A DNA stretch of 32,617 nt from the NCBI RefSeq assembly GCF_005144585.1, contig NZ_SSMQ01000099.1, positions 1 through 32,617 of the forward strand, given 5' to 3'. Both the position numbers and the translations under genes were made by a program. The notes beneath the pieces were generated by a model that ran no database searches, was not told where the DNA came from, and saw only the letters and a program-made list of their open reading frames with translations. The stretch is from Polyangium fumosum (lineage in GTDB: Bacteria; Myxococcota_A; Polyangia; Polyangiales; Polyangiaceae). Of this stretch, positions 22,781 to 31,614 are shown piece after piece (positions within the stretch are counted from its first letter, which is position 1; each line of letters opens with the position of its first letter).

Positions 22781-23896
22781 ATGCACACCTCCCTGCTCGC
22801 GCTCGCGCTCGGCTTCGTCCCCATCTATACGATTTCCCCCGAGCCTCTTTCGGTGCATGGAATGCAGCTCGGCGACATTGACGGCGACGGGAAGGTCGAC
22901 GTGGTGCTCGCCCACGGGGGGAGCCCTCCGCTCTATGGGGTCAGTGTGCTCTTGAACCGAGGCTCGGGCGCCTTGTCGCAGCCGCGGTCGTACCGGATCT
23001 CCGACAACGGCGCCAAGGGCCTGCGGATCGCCGATTTCAATGAGGATCAACGCCTCGACCTCACCGTAATGACCCGTGGCGCGGATGGAATGCGGTCGCT
23101 CGACGTGTTGCTCGGTCAGGGAGAGGAGGGCTTCGGGCCGCCGCAACTCGTCGCACCCAACGAAAAGGTGAACGGGGTCGACGTGGGGGATTGGAACGCG
23201 GACGGGCATCGGGACATCGTCGTGGGAAGCAGCTCCGTGGAGGGGGACGCTCCGCTCGTGCTCCTGTTCGGCCGCGGGGATGGCACCTTTGCGCCGCCCG
23301 TCGAGCACCGGGGCGAATATACCCTCAGGAATCTCGCCGCGGGGGACATGAACGGCGACGGTGCGGTCGATATCGTGGCCGAAATGTACGAGGCGCCGGA
23401 CGAGGGGGTCGCGGCGTGGAGCGTGGCCGTGTTTCTCAATGACGGCACCGGGCGACTCGCTGCGCCGCCGCTGAGGCATCCCGTCACCTGGAAGTATTGG
23501 AAGGATCTCGCGCTGCTCGACGCCAATCGCGACGGGCGCCTCGACGTGGCCTTGATTCCGTCCTACGAGAATGCGGTCGCCGTGCTGCGCGGCGAAGGAG
23601 ACGGCAAGCTCGGCGAGGTCACCCGTCATGCGACCGGTCGTGGCCCGGTGTCGCTGGCCGTCGGTGATGTCGATCGGGACGGTTTTCCCGATCTGGTCAC
23701 GGCCAACGCAGAGGACAAGACGCTCTCCGTGATTCTCCTGGGGGCCCCTGGCAGCCCGCCGAAGCACTGGGAGCTTCCGCTGGGGGATACGCCTGCTGCC
23801 GTGGCGCTCGGGAACATGGATGGGAATGCAGGGCTGGAGATCGTGAGCGCAGGCGAAACGGGGCGCATCACGGTCATCGGACTCCGCGAACCCTGA
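22781..23896 (+). CDS. FG-GAP/VCBS repeat protein, probable seven-bladed propeller
   Basis: The product has 371 residues from an ATG at 22781, with AAAGGA eight bases upstream. A short hydrophobic start (HTSLLALALGFVPIYTIS) may be an export signal. Seven calcium-loop repeats follow at about 50-residue steps: GDIDGDGKVDVV, ADFNEDQRLDLT, GDWNADGHRDIV, GDMNGDGAVDIV, LDANRDGRLDVA, GDVDRDGFPDLV and GNMDGNAGLEIV. D-x-D/N-x-D-G-x-x-D is the FG-GAP calcium signature, and seven copies predict one closed propeller. It lacks any catalytic domain or anchor, so it is probably an extracellular or periplasmic binding protein. It follows the remains of another propeller gene. Confidence 0.8.
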   Translation: MHTSLLALALGFVPIYTISPEPLSVHGMQLGDIDGDGKVDVVLAHGGSPPLYGVSVLLNRGSGALSQPRSYRISDNGAKGLRIADFNEDQRLDLTVMTRGADGMRSLDVLLGQGEEGFGPPQLVAPNEKVNGVDVGDWNADGHRDIVVGSSSVEGDAPLVLLFGRGDGTFAPPVEHRGEYTLRNLAAGDMNGDGAVDIVAEMYEAPDEGVAAWSVAVFLNDGTGRLAAPPLRHPVTWKYWKDLALLDANRDGRLDVALIPSYENAVAVLRGEGDGKLGEVTRHATGRGPVSLAVGDVDRDGFPDLVTANAEDKTLSVILLGAPGSPPKHWELPLGDTPAAVALGNMDGNAGLEIVSAGETGRITVIGLREP

Positions 23897-23905
23897 ACGA
23901 ACCGG

Positions 23906-23930
23906 CCCCACGCGCGGCCGCGTGGTGGGC
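23906..23930 (+). terminator. GC-rich hairpin after the FG-GAP gene
   Basis: CCACGCG-CGGC-CGCGTGG (23908-23925) is a perfect 7-bp stem with a 4-base loop, extended by further C/G pairing with one bulge. It starts 9 nt after the stop codon and lies upstream of the cytochrome gene. There is no T-tract, so it may terminate with Rho or only stabilise the 3' end. Confidence 0.45.
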
Positions 23931-23988
23931 TACCTGAAGCGCTCGCGCCGCCTCAATGGATCCATCGGGACACGTGGAGGGCCGGACG

Positions 23989-25278
23989 ATGCGATGGCTA
24001 CCCTGGGGAATTTTATGCTTGGCGGCCCCTCCGGCGGCCGTCCCCCCTTGCCCGACCGACCTCCCCGGCTGGCGCGATTGGCACAAGCGGATGACCGATA
24101 CCTTGTTTGCCAGCAATCTCCGTGACGACACCCTCCTCGACATCGGCGCGCAGCTACGTCGCTGCAACGTGCAACTCGAAGCGGTTCCTGCCGCCAAGGA
24201 ATGCATGCGGAACTTCTCGACCTTCTTCGACGCGGTGACGCGGGACAAGGTGACGTCCGGCCACCTGCTCGGCGCGTCGATTCCAGACGAGCAGTACTTC
24301 GCCGAGATGCCGTACCCCGAGATGCTGGAGCTCCCGGATGCCCTGAAGGACCAGCAATTTCTCCGGTGGCTCGACGCCAACGACGACGAATCCCTGGAGA
24401 GCGCGCTGAGGTACATCGACCAGATCAATGAGACGATCTCCGAACCGCGCTTCGCATGGGTCGCGTTCATCTACGAATCGCAGCACTTGCCCACGCCCGA
24501 CGGTACGGGCGCGCTCGGTCGTTTTTTCGTCTACGTTCCGCGCAAAGACTTCGACCAGCATATCCAGTTCGGGCTCCAGCACGATCCCGCCCGCGTGCTG
24601 CCCAAGGGCGTCTCGGTCGTGGCCGTCCAGAAGACGGACGCAGGAACGGGCGAAGCGCTGAGGAGGCCGCGCGCACGACTGAAGGACTTTTGGCGGAAGC
24701 GCGACGGCGGACGGATCGAGATCAGCACGCGATGGAAGGAGACCGGCCTCGCCGAGAACTGCTACGCCTGCCACAAGCAGGCCACCCTTCCCATCACCCC
24801 CCATCCCCTCAAATTCGATCAAGAGCGCTTCGGCGAGAGGTTGAAGTCGATCAACAAGAGAATGGCGAGTTACGGCGCCATCGATCTCGACGGATTCACG
24901 CGCTCGGCCTACGGGCCGCCGATGGGGCCCCGCACGTCTCCGCTGCGAACGCCGGCGTTTCTCGCCGCTTGCTCCGCGGGACAGGTCAAACCGGAGCGGC
25001 TCGCGCGGCTCGGAGACGCCATGCAATGCGCCACGTGTCACGATGGCGACAGGCGCGGGGAGCTGAATTATCCGAGCGGGATCCGGATGCAACCCAAGGG
25101 CGGAACGCTGATGAGCTGGTACGTCGTGAATCACCAGACGATGCCTTGGGGCGTGACCGATCTCTCCCTCGTCGAACGGCAAGCCCTGGTGACGTGCCTG
25201 AATGCCGAGTACTATCAGGGGCACGGCGATCAGCCCGGACTCCTCGAATCATGGCTGCTCCAGGAGGCATGCTGGTGA
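23989..25278 (+). CDS. Diheme c-type cytochrome, P460-like
   Basis: The product has 429 residues from an ATG at 23989 with a GGAGG upstream. MRWLPWGILCLAAPPAAVPPCP is a signal or lipoprotein-like leader. Two c-type heme motifs are present: C258-YA-C261-H262 and C347-AT-C350-H351. The stretch before the first motif (RFFVYVPRKDF, KGVSVVAVQKTDAG, RLKDFWRKRDGGRIEISTRWKETGLAEN) resembles the P460 fold, in which the CxxCH follows a beta-rich domain; the C-terminal part (AMQCATCHDGDRRGELNYPSG) looks like an ordinary cytochrome c module. It probably acts in periplasmic electron transfer or oxidation of a small nitrogen compound. The P460 link is tentative. The PLP decarboxylase gene follows 85 nt downstream. 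Confidence 0.75.
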   Translation: MRWLPWGILCLAAPPAAVPPCPTDLPGWRDWHKRMTDTLFASNLRDDTLLDIGAQLRRCNVQLEAVPAAKECMRNFSTFFDAVTRDKVTSGHLLGASIPDEQYFAEMPYPEMLELPDALKDQQFLRWLDANDDESLESALRYIDQINETISEPRFAWVAFIYESQHLPTPDGTGALGRFFVYVPRKDFDQHIQFGLQHDPARVLPKGVSVVAVQKTDAGTGEALRRPRARLKDFWRKRDGGRIEISTRWKETGLAENCYACHKQATLPITPHPLKFDQERFGERLKSINKRMASYGAIDLDGFTRSAYGPPMGPRTSPLRTPAFLAACSAGQVKPERLARLGDAMQCATCHDGDRRGELNYPSGIRMQPKGGTLMSWYVVNHQTMPWGVTDLSLVERQALVTCLNAEYYQGHGDQPGLLESWLLQEACW

Positions 25279-25363
25279 GCACTCGCACGAGGTTGTCCGC
25301 GCGTTCGATCGTTTCTTCGAGACCTGCGCTCCGTTCGCTGCCGTTTCGGGTTAGAAGGGGCGC

Positions 25364-26815
25364 ATGCCTCGCCCCTTCAGACATCCGGAGCCGCTCGAGA
25401 TCGGAGGCGACGATCTCCGCGAGCTCGTCGCCGCCTGCATGGATCGGCTCGCGCCGTGGCTCGATGGGCTGAAGGACCAGCCTGCGCATTCGCTCGACGG
25501 CAGCCACAAGGTCGCCCGTGCTTTCGACGAGCCGATGCCCGAGCGCGGCGTGCCCTTCCGGCGCGTGCTGGCGAGGCTCTTCGATCGCGCCCTTCCGGTC
25601 AGCTTGAATGCGGCTTCGCCGGGCTATCTCGGGTACATCCCCGGGGGCGGCCTGCCGAGCACGGCGCTCGCGGATCTCATTTCCGACATCACCAATCGTT
25701 ACACGGGTCTCTGGATGCCTGCGCCCGGATTGGTGCAGCTCGAGATCAGCGTGATTCGCTGGTTCTGCGCCCTCGCGGGATATGGTCCTTCCTCGGGAGG
25801 CTGGCTTTGCTCCGGGGGGTCGATCGCAAACCTCGCCGCCGTCGTGGCGGCCCGCGAGGCGAAGCTCGGGGAGGCGTTCGAAGGAGGCGTCCTCTATACC
25901 TCGGAAGGAGGGCATCACTCGATCTCGAAGGCCGCGCGTATCGCCGGTTTTCCGCGGCGGAACACGCGCGTCTTGCCCGTGGACGCATCGTTCCGGTTGC
26001 GGCGCGACGCGCTCGCCACGGCCGTCGCGGAGGATCGGGCCGCGGGACGCCGGCCTTTCCTGGTCGTCGCGCAGGCCGGCTCCACGCCGGTCGGCGCGGT
26101 GGATGATCTCGCCGCATTGGCCGATGTTTGTGCTGCGGAGGGGCTATGGCTCCACGTGGACGCAGCGTACGGCGGGTTTTTCCTCCTCACCGAGCGCGGA
26201 CGGGCGGCGCTCGCAGGGATCGAGCGGGCGGATTCCATCGCGCTCGATCCGCACAAGGGGCTCTTTTTGCCTTATGGAACCGGCTGCCTGCTCGTGAAGG
26301 AGCTCGCGACCTTGCGTTCGGCCTTCGCCGAGACGGCCGCGTATCTGCCGCCTTCGCAGGAGGACGAAGACCACTGGAACTTCGCCGATCTCGGCCTCGA
26401 GCTGAGCCGCCCGGCCCGCGGTCTTCGTATCTGGTTGCCGCTCTGGCTCCACGGCGCGTCGGCCTTCCGCGATGCGCTGAACGAGAAGCTCGATCTCGCG
26501 CGAAGCGCGTCGGCGCGGGTAGGGGCGCTGCCCGGCGTGCGTATCGTGGCCGAGCCGGCGTTATCCTTGTTCGCGTTCCGCGTCGAGCCGCCGGGCATGC
26601 ATGCGGCGGAGCTCGACGCGTTCAATCGGCGCGTGCTCGCCCGCGTCAATCAGCGAAAGCGCTTGATGTTGACGGGGACGACCTTGCATGATCCGGCGCT
26701 TGGAGAAGAGGTCTTCGTCCTCCGCGTCTGCGTGCTCTGCTTTCGCACGCACGCCGACAGGATCGACATGCTGATCGAGGACCTCGCGGACGCCATTGCG
26801 GATCCGCGGGGATGA
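25364..26815 (+). CDS. PLP-dependent group II decarboxylase (aromatic-L-amino-acid/glutamate type)
   Basis: The product has 483 residues from an ATG at 25364 after GAAGGGG. It is a full-length fold type I PLP decarboxylase: LNAASPGYLGYIPGGGLPS, GWLCSGGSIANLAAV (phosphate-binding and scaffold), SEGGHHSISKAARIAG (ring-stacking His), HVDAAYGG (D266) and SIALDPHKGLFLPYG with the PLP Lys298. These match the DDC/GAD/HDC family, which decarboxylates aromatic amino acids, histidine, glutamate or diaminobutyrate. The substrate cannot be told from the sequence. The protein has no signal peptide and is cytoplasmic. It is separated from the cytochrome gene by 85 nt and may be co-transcribed. Confidence 0.88.
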   Translation: MPRPFRHPEPLEIGGDDLRELVAACMDRLAPWLDGLKDQPAHSLDGSHKVARAFDEPMPERGVPFRRVLARLFDRALPVSLNAASPGYLGYIPGGGLPSTALADLISDITNRYTGLWMPAPGLVQLEISVIRWFCALAGYGPSSGGWLCSGGSIANLAAVVAAREAKLGEAFEGGVLYTSEGGHHSISKAARIAGFPRRNTRVLPVDASFRLRRDALATAVAEDRAAGRRPFLVVAQAGSTPVGAVDDLAALADVCAAEGLWLHVDAAYGGFFLLTERGRAALAGIERADSIALDPHKGLFLPYGTGCLLVKELATLRSAFAETAAYLPPSQEDEDHWNFADLGLELSRPARGLRIWLPLWLHGASAFRDALNEKLDLARSASARVGALPGVRIVAEPALSLFAFRVEPPGMHAAELDAFNRRVLARVNQRKRLMLTGTTLHDPALGEEVFVLRVCVLCFRTHADRIDMLIEDLADAIADPRG

Positions 26816-26875
26816 GGGGCACGCGTTCCGCCGAACGTAGGCGAAATCGCCGTTAACAATCCCAAAGACCGGCTT

Positions 26876-26890
26876 CATGAGCGGCTCATG
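26876..26890. promoter_or_regulatory. 15-bp near-perfect palindrome, operator-like
   Basis: CATGAGC-G-GCTCATG has 7-bp perfect arms about one central base. It lies 61 nt after the decarboxylase stop and 94 nt before the start of the exported Pro/Gly-rich protein gene, where an operator for that gene could be. The arms are short for a terminator and no T-tract follows. Confidence 0.3.
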
Positions 26891-26983
26891 CCGCGGCGGC
26901 AGAGTGTTCGTTGGTCAGGGCGCCTGTTCGAGCAGGTTCTCCGCGGCCTGGGCATTGGAGCGGATCAAGGATGGAGGTCGGTG

Positions 26984-27547
26984 ATGCGGCAGATACGACG
27001 TGCCTTTACGTGGACCGCGCTCATGGCAATCGTGCCGGGGGGCGCTTGGGCGCAATCGGCTCCGCCCGCGGCAGGGCAGCCGCAGAAGCCGGGGATCGAG
27101 GCGGCGCCCCACGGCGGTCGGTCCGGCAGGCCCGGTGAAGGCCCTGGCGGGGCCGCGCGCAGGCCCGGGGAGCCCGAGAGGCCCGGGGAGCCGCAGGGAA
27201 AACCGCCCGGGGAGCCGCAGGGGAAGCCCGGGGACACGCTGCGCCCGGGGCCGCCGGATGCGGGCGCGCCGGCCGCGCCGCGGAGGGAAGACGATACCGG
27301 TCGCGCCGCCCGGCGGAAGGCGCAGGTCGACAAGGAGCGCCCCGCGGTGGAGGCGTCGCTCCAGCGCCGCCCGATGGATGAAGCGCTCCAGCAGGAGATG
27401 AAGCACCACGCGGAGCGAATCGCGCGGCTCGAGCGGATCCAGAAGCTCGCCGAGCAGTCCGGCGACACGGCCACGGCCGAGCGGGCCAAGAAGATCCTGG
27501 AACAAGAAAACACGCGGTATTCGAAGTTCATCCAGGCGCGAAAGTAG
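26984..27547 (+). CDS. Exported Pro/Gly/Glu-rich protein with a coiled-coil C-terminus
   Basis: The product has 187 residues from an ATG at 26984 with GGAGG six bases upstream; a GTG one codon earlier is also possible. MRQIRRAFTWTALMAIVPGGAWAQ is a signal peptide (cut after AWA). The middle (about 25-110) is low complexity with PGE/PG, KPG and RPG repeats. The last 70 residues (RRKAQVDKERPAVEASLQ, ALQQEMKHHAERIARLERIQKLAEQ, ERAKKILEQENTRY) form a charged helix likely to be a coiled coil. It is probably a periplasmic protein of unknown role. A small lipoprotein gene starts 7 nt after its stop, so the two are an operon and may interact. Confidence 0.7.
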   Translation: MRQIRRAFTWTALMAIVPGGAWAQSAPPAAGQPQKPGIEAAPHGGRSGRPGEGPGGAARRPGEPERPGEPQGKPPGEPQGKPGDTLRPGPPDAGAPAAPRREDDTGRAARRKAQVDKERPAVEASLQRRPMDEALQQEMKHHAERIARLERIQKLAEQSGDTATAERAKKILEQENTRYSKFIQARK

Positions 27548-27554
27548 GCGATTC

Positions 27555-27776
27555 ATGAAACATCTGCTCTGGATGGGTTTGTGTGTCCTCCTCGGCTGCG
27601 AGGGCCGCGCGGGAAGCCAGGAGAGCACGCCGGCGGGCGCGGCCTCCCAGGCGAGCCCCGTCGCGGACACCGCGATCGCCGTCCCCGCCGATTACGAGGA
27701 CAAGGCGACGCGCGAGATCACCACGGACAATTACAAGAAGGAGCTCGACGATCTCGAGCAACAGGTCGGGAAATGA
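27555..27776 (+). CDS. Small lipoprotein
   Basis: The product has 73 residues from an ATG at 27555, 7 nt after the preceding gene. MKHLLWMGLCVLLGC is a signal with lipobox LLGC (Cys15); the mature part has a Ser/Ala-rich linker, then a short charged helix (EDKATREITTDNYKKELDDLEQQ). It was probably made with the exported coiled-coil protein upstream and is anchored to a membrane in the periplasm. The family is not recognised. It is convergent with the cheA gene, with 16 bp between the stops. Confidence 0.7.
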   Translation: MKHLLWMGLCVLLGCEGRAGSQESTPAGAASQASPVADTAIAVPADYEDKATREITTDNYKKELDDLEQQVGK

Positions 27777-27792
27777 GCGTGTTCGGGCCGCC

Positions 27793-29910
27793 TCATATCA
27801 GGCGCGCCACGGCCTCGAGCAGCTTGCGCTGATCGAAGCGGCCCTTGACGATGTATTCGTCGGCCCCCGCAGCGCTCCCTTGCGCGAGATCCATCGGCCG
27901 ATCCAGGCTGGTCACGAGGATCACCGGCAAGCTCTTGAGCTTGGGATGCGCGCGAATCCGTTGGGTCAGCTCCATGCCATTGAGCCGCGGCATCTGGACG
28001 TCCGAGACGACCAGATCGTAAGCGCCCCCTTGCAGCGCTTGCCAGGCGGCCTCGCCGTCGTTCGCCGTGTCCACCTCGTATCCCGCGGCATCCAGGATGT
28101 TCCGCTCCAGCGTCCGGCTCGTGAGCGAATCATCGACCACCAGAATACGTCGTTTCTTCACCGCCTCCGCCGCGTGGACCGTCTCCGTGCGCTCGCCCTG
28201 GCGACCCCGCGCCACATCGAGCAGGCGCGGCACGTCGAGGACGACGGCCAAGGTGCCGCTCCCCAGGATCATCGCCCCCGCGATGCCCGGAATGCGCGGG
28301 AGGTTCCAGGGGAGCCCCTTGGCGACGGACTCCACTTCCCCGAGGACCTCGTCCACCACGACGCCGAGGCGCGTCGCGCCGTCGGAGAGCGCGACGACGA
28401 GGAGTTTGGCCGCGTCGGTTTGTCGGGGCTCCTGCATCAGCGCCGAGAGCCACCGCAGCCGCAGCGGCTCGCCCTCGGCGTCCGGCACCGCCGCGACGCC
28501 GTCGACGACCTGCACCTCGGAGGAGGCCACCCGAAACGCGCGCGCCACGTAGGCCGTCGGGAGCGCGTACGCGGTGCGCGCCGTGCGCACGAGGAGCGCC
28601 TTCGTCGAGACGACCGTCGCCGGCACCTCCATCCGGAACGTGCCTCCGCCCAACGTGGGCTCGGCAATGCGGACGTGGCCCCCGAGCTCCGAGAGCCGCT
28701 GCTTGACGATATCGAGGCCCATGCCTCGGCCGCTCACATGGCTGACCGACGGCGCCGTGGAAAAACCCGCGAAAAAGACGATCTCGGCGGTCTCCGTGGC
28801 ATTCATGCGCGCGAGCCGATCCGACGACAAGAGCCCCCGCTCGACGGCCCGGCGTCCGATTTCGGCCGCATCCAGGCCCCGTCCGTCGTCGGACACCTCG
28901 AGCTCGACCATCATCCCGGGCGCTCGGGCGCGCACGCGGATCGTGCCCATGCGCGGTTTGCCCTGGCGCTCCCGGACGTCGGGCGGCTCGATGCCGTGAT
29001 CCACCGCGTTGCGCAGGAGGTGCATCATCGGATCCCGCAGGCCGTCGAGGATCTGCCGGTCGACCTCGATGTCCCCCACGTCCGCGACGAGGCGCGCTTC
29101 GCGGCCGACGGCGTGCGCGGTCTCTGCCACCGTCCGCCGCCATTGCGCCACCACCCCGGCGAGCGGCAGCATCCGGGCGCGCTTGATGGCGGCCGACCAA
29201 TCCCGGACGAGGTGCCCGGCGCGCTGCACGTCCTGCCGGTTCGCCTCCACCAGGACATCCAGCCTGCGGGTGACCTCGCCGAGGGCCGCGCGTAGCTCCC
29301 CCGAGGCCGCACGCTCGATCTGCGAGAGCTCGAGGAGGCATTGCTCGAGCTCGGTGTGGCGCACTTGCCTGCGCCCCTGCGCGACCAGGAACTCCTCGGC
29401 GAAATGCATCAAATCGTCGAGGCGGCTCGCTTCGACGCGCACCGTGAGCGCGCTCGTGGGGCTCGTCGGGACGCCCTGCTTTGCCTGGAGCGCATCACTC
29501 GTGGGGGCGAGATCCGAGGAGACCGTGGGCTCGGAGATGGTCACCGGCTCCGAGGAGACCGCGAAGACACGCGCGGCATCGAGGGGCGCGTCTCCCCCGA
29601 GGAAACGCGAGATGAGGCCGATCCCGTCGCGCAGGCGCGTGACCACCTCGGCGACGGGCACGCCCTCCTGGCGGTAGGCGCCGAGCGCCTCTTCGAGGCC
29701 GTGCGCGACGACCTCGACGCCCTCGCTGCCCGCGACGCGCGCCGCACCCTTGATGTTGTGGAGGACGCGGAGCGCTCGTTCGAGCGCCCAGGCGTCGCCC
29801 AGCGTCTCCGGCGCCGCGAAGCGCTCGACGACCCGCGCGAGATCCTCCAGCGCCTCCGTCGCTTCGTCGCAGAACAACGGCCAAATGTCGTCGTTATCGC
29901 TCTGGCTCAT
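27793..29910 (-). CDS. cheA: Hybrid chemotaxis histidine kinase CheA with C-terminal receiver
   Basis: The product has 705 residues from an ATG at 29910. The P1 (Hpt) domain has His51 in LHNIKGAARVAG. There is no recognisable P2 (CheY/CheB-binding) domain; an unstructured linker leads to P3 (VRVEASRLDDLMHFAEEF). P4 has the N box (HLLRNAVDHGIEPP), G1 (VSDDGRGLD) and G2 (VSGRGMGLDIVKQ). P5 (CheW-like, about 440-570) precedes a receiver with VVDDS and phospho-acceptor D637 in VSDVQMP, and Lys689. The layout matches FrzE-type kinases, where the attached receiver replaces or tunes CheY. It is last in the cheR-cheW-mcp-cheA order, 51 nt after the mcp stop. A full CheA would phosphorylate the receiver in response to the receptor. 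The output is unknown. Confidence 0.92.
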   Translation of the reverse strand: MSQSDNDDIWPLFCDEATEALEDLARVVERFAAPETLGDAWALERALRVLHNIKGAARVAGSEGVEVVAHGLEEALGAYRQEGVPVAEVVTRLRDGIGLISRFLGGDAPLDAARVFAVSSEPVTISEPTVSSDLAPTSDALQAKQGVPTSPTSALTVRVEASRLDDLMHFAEEFLVAQGRRQVRHTELEQCLLELSQIERAASGELRAALGEVTRRLDVLVEANRQDVQRAGHLVRDWSAAIKRARMLPLAGVVAQWRRTVAETAHAVGREARLVADVGDIEVDRQILDGLRDPMMHLLRNAVDHGIEPPDVRERQGKPRMGTIRVRARAPGMMVELEVSDDGRGLDAAEIGRRAVERGLLSSDRLARMNATETAEIVFFAGFSTAPSVSHVSGRGMGLDIVKQRLSELGGHVRIAEPTLGGGTFRMEVPATVVSTKALLVRTARTAYALPTAYVARAFRVASSEVQVVDGVAAVPDAEGEPLRLRWLSALMQEPRQTDAAKLLVVALSDGATRLGVVVDEVLGEVESVAKGLPWNLPRIPGIAGAMILGSGTLAVVLDVPRLLDVARGRQGERTETVHAAEAVKKRRILVVDDSLTSRTLERNILDAAGYEVDTANDGEAAWQALQGGAYDLVVSDVQMPRLNGMELTQRIRAHPKLKSLPVILVTSLDRPMDLAQGSAAGADEYIVKGRFDQRKLLEAVARLI

Positions 29911-29961
29911 CCCGCCTCTCCGCTTGCGCGCTCGGGCCTACGGCTCCCGTTGGCGACACGG

Positions 29962-31605
29962 CTAGAACCGATCGCTGGTTGCTTTGAGGTCAAACGTCAG
30001 ACGCTCGATGTCCACGACCGCGCCTTCGAGTTGCCGGACGCCGGTGGCGTTGTCCCGCGCGGCCTTCGAGATGCCGCCGAGGGCCGAGGCGATCTGCGCG
30101 ACGCTGGAGGCCTGCTGCGCCGAGGCGCCGGCGATCTGCCGCGCCCGGGCGGAGCTGTCGCTCAGCACCACGGCCAGGTTCTCCACGATGTCGCGCACCG
30201 CCTCGACCGCGCGGCGCCCGTCGTCGCAGCGCTTCGTGCCCTCCTCGGTCGCCATCACCGCGCTCTGCGTCGCCTTCTGGATCTGCGCGAGGATGCCCCG
30301 GATCTGCTGGGTCGCGCGCTTGCTCTGCTCGGCGAGGCTGCGCACCTCCGACGCGACGACGGAGAAGCCGCGGCCCTGCTCGCCGGCCTTCGCGGCCTCG
30401 ATGCTCGCGTTGACCGCGAGGAGGTTGCTCTGCTCCGCGAGATCACTCACCGCGTCGACGATCGTCGCGATCTGCGAGGTCTGCTCGGAGAGCTGGAGGA
30501 TCTGGGACGCGATGCCGGCGACGCGCTCGTTGATCGTCTGCATCATCGCCATCGCCTCGAAGAGTCTGTCGCGGCCGAGGTGGCCGTTCTTCGCGGCCTC
30601 GTCCGAGATCTGCGCGACCTCGCGCGCGCTCGACGCGGCGGCCTCGCTCGTTTGCTTCATCTCCTCCACGGTCGTGCTGACCTCCGTCACCGCCGAGGCC
30701 TGCTCGGACGCCGTCCCGGCGTACTCCTTGGCGGTGGCGCTGATCTGCGTCGCGTTCGTGGAGAGCCGGGCGACGCCCTCGCGCATGCTCTTCGTCACGG
30801 TCCGCAGCCCGTCGGTCATCTCGCGCGCCGCCCCGACGAGGGTGCCGACCTCGTCGTTCGCCTGCGCGCCGCCCGCGGCGACGTCGACCAGCTTGAGCTC
30901 CTCCGACGCGCCCGCGGTGTCGCCCGCCGCCATCTTGCGGAAGACCTCGACGAGCCGCGAGATGGGCGCCGCGATCGTCCCCGAGAGCCAGAAGGCGAGC
31001 GTGACCGCCACCGCGAGGACGAACCCGATGACGAGGATCAACATGTTCCGCGCCTCGGTGTACGTGGCCTGCGCCTGATTGGACGCGGTCACCGCCTCGC
31101 GCCGGTTGTAATCGAGCAGCGCGTCGAGCGCGACGTTCGAGCTGTCGTAATGCGTCTTCGCCGCGGCGAAAAAATCCTTTCGGGCCTCGTCGTTCTCGTT
31201 TTTACGGCTCCTCGCGAGGAGACGCGCGGCTTCTGCGAGGTGCGCCCGATGCGCATTGACGAACGCGTCGTGGAGCCTCCGCTCCTCGTCGGTGGTGATG
31301 TCGCGCTCGTACTCCTGGATCCTCTTGTCGATGGTGTCCTGCAGCGTCTTGATCTCGACCTCGACGCGCCCCATCTCCCCCTCGTTCGTCAAGTCGATGT
31401 GGCTGAGGTAGAGAAGGCGAAGGTCGGAGGTATTTGCATTCAACATGCCGAGCGAATCGACGCCCGGGACGGTGTTCTCCGCGAGTTCTCGACTGACGTT
31501 GCGCAGGTTGCCCGCCTCGTAGACGCTCACGACGCCGAGCACGCCCGAGAGCACGGTGACCGCCAGAAACCCTGCCAGCATCCTGCCGCGTATGGTCAAG
31601 TTCAT
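29962..31605 (-). CDS. Methyl-accepting chemotaxis receptor with a four-helix-bundle sensor
   Basis: The product has 547 residues from an ATG at 31605, nine bases after the cheW stop. Helix 1 (about 8-28) is followed by a periplasmic helical domain (about 30-185, 4HB_MCP type: NVSRELAENTVPGVDSLG, LLYLSHIDLTNEGEMG), a second membrane helix (188-208) and a HAMP domain (GTIAAPISRLVEVFRKMAAGD). The cytoplasmic signalling helices carry the hairpin tip (SDLAEQSNLLAVNASIEAAKAGEQGRGFSVVASEVRSLAEQS, about 395-437). The tip uses SNLLAVNASIEAAKAG where TNLLALNAAIEAARAG is usual, otherwise normal. No C-terminal CheR/CheB-tethering pentapeptide is seen. It detects an unknown ligand across the inner membrane and drives the adjacent CheA through CheW. 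Confidence 0.92.
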   Translation of the reverse strand: MNLTIRGRMLAGFLAVTVLSGVLGVVSVYEAGNLRNVSRELAENTVPGVDSLGMLNANTSDLRLLYLSHIDLTNEGEMGRVEVEIKTLQDTIDKRIQEYERDITTDEERRLHDAFVNAHRAHLAEAARLLARSRKNENDEARKDFFAAAKTHYDSSNVALDALLDYNRREAVTASNQAQATYTEARNMLILVIGFVLAVAVTLAFWLSGTIAAPISRLVEVFRKMAAGDTAGASEELKLVDVAAGGAQANDEVGTLVGAAREMTDGLRTVTKSMREGVARLSTNATQISATAKEYAGTASEQASAVTEVSTTVEEMKQTSEAAASSAREVAQISDEAAKNGHLGRDRLFEAMAMMQTINERVAGIASQILQLSEQTSQIATIVDAVSDLAEQSNLLAVNASIEAAKAGEQGRGFSVVASEVRSLAEQSKRATQQIRGILAQIQKATQSAVMATEEGTKRCDDGRRAVEAVRDIVENLAVVLSDSSARARQIAGASAQQASSVAQIASALGGISKAARDNATGVRQLEGAVVDIERLTFDLKATSDRF

Positions 31606-31614
31606 GTGTTTTCC

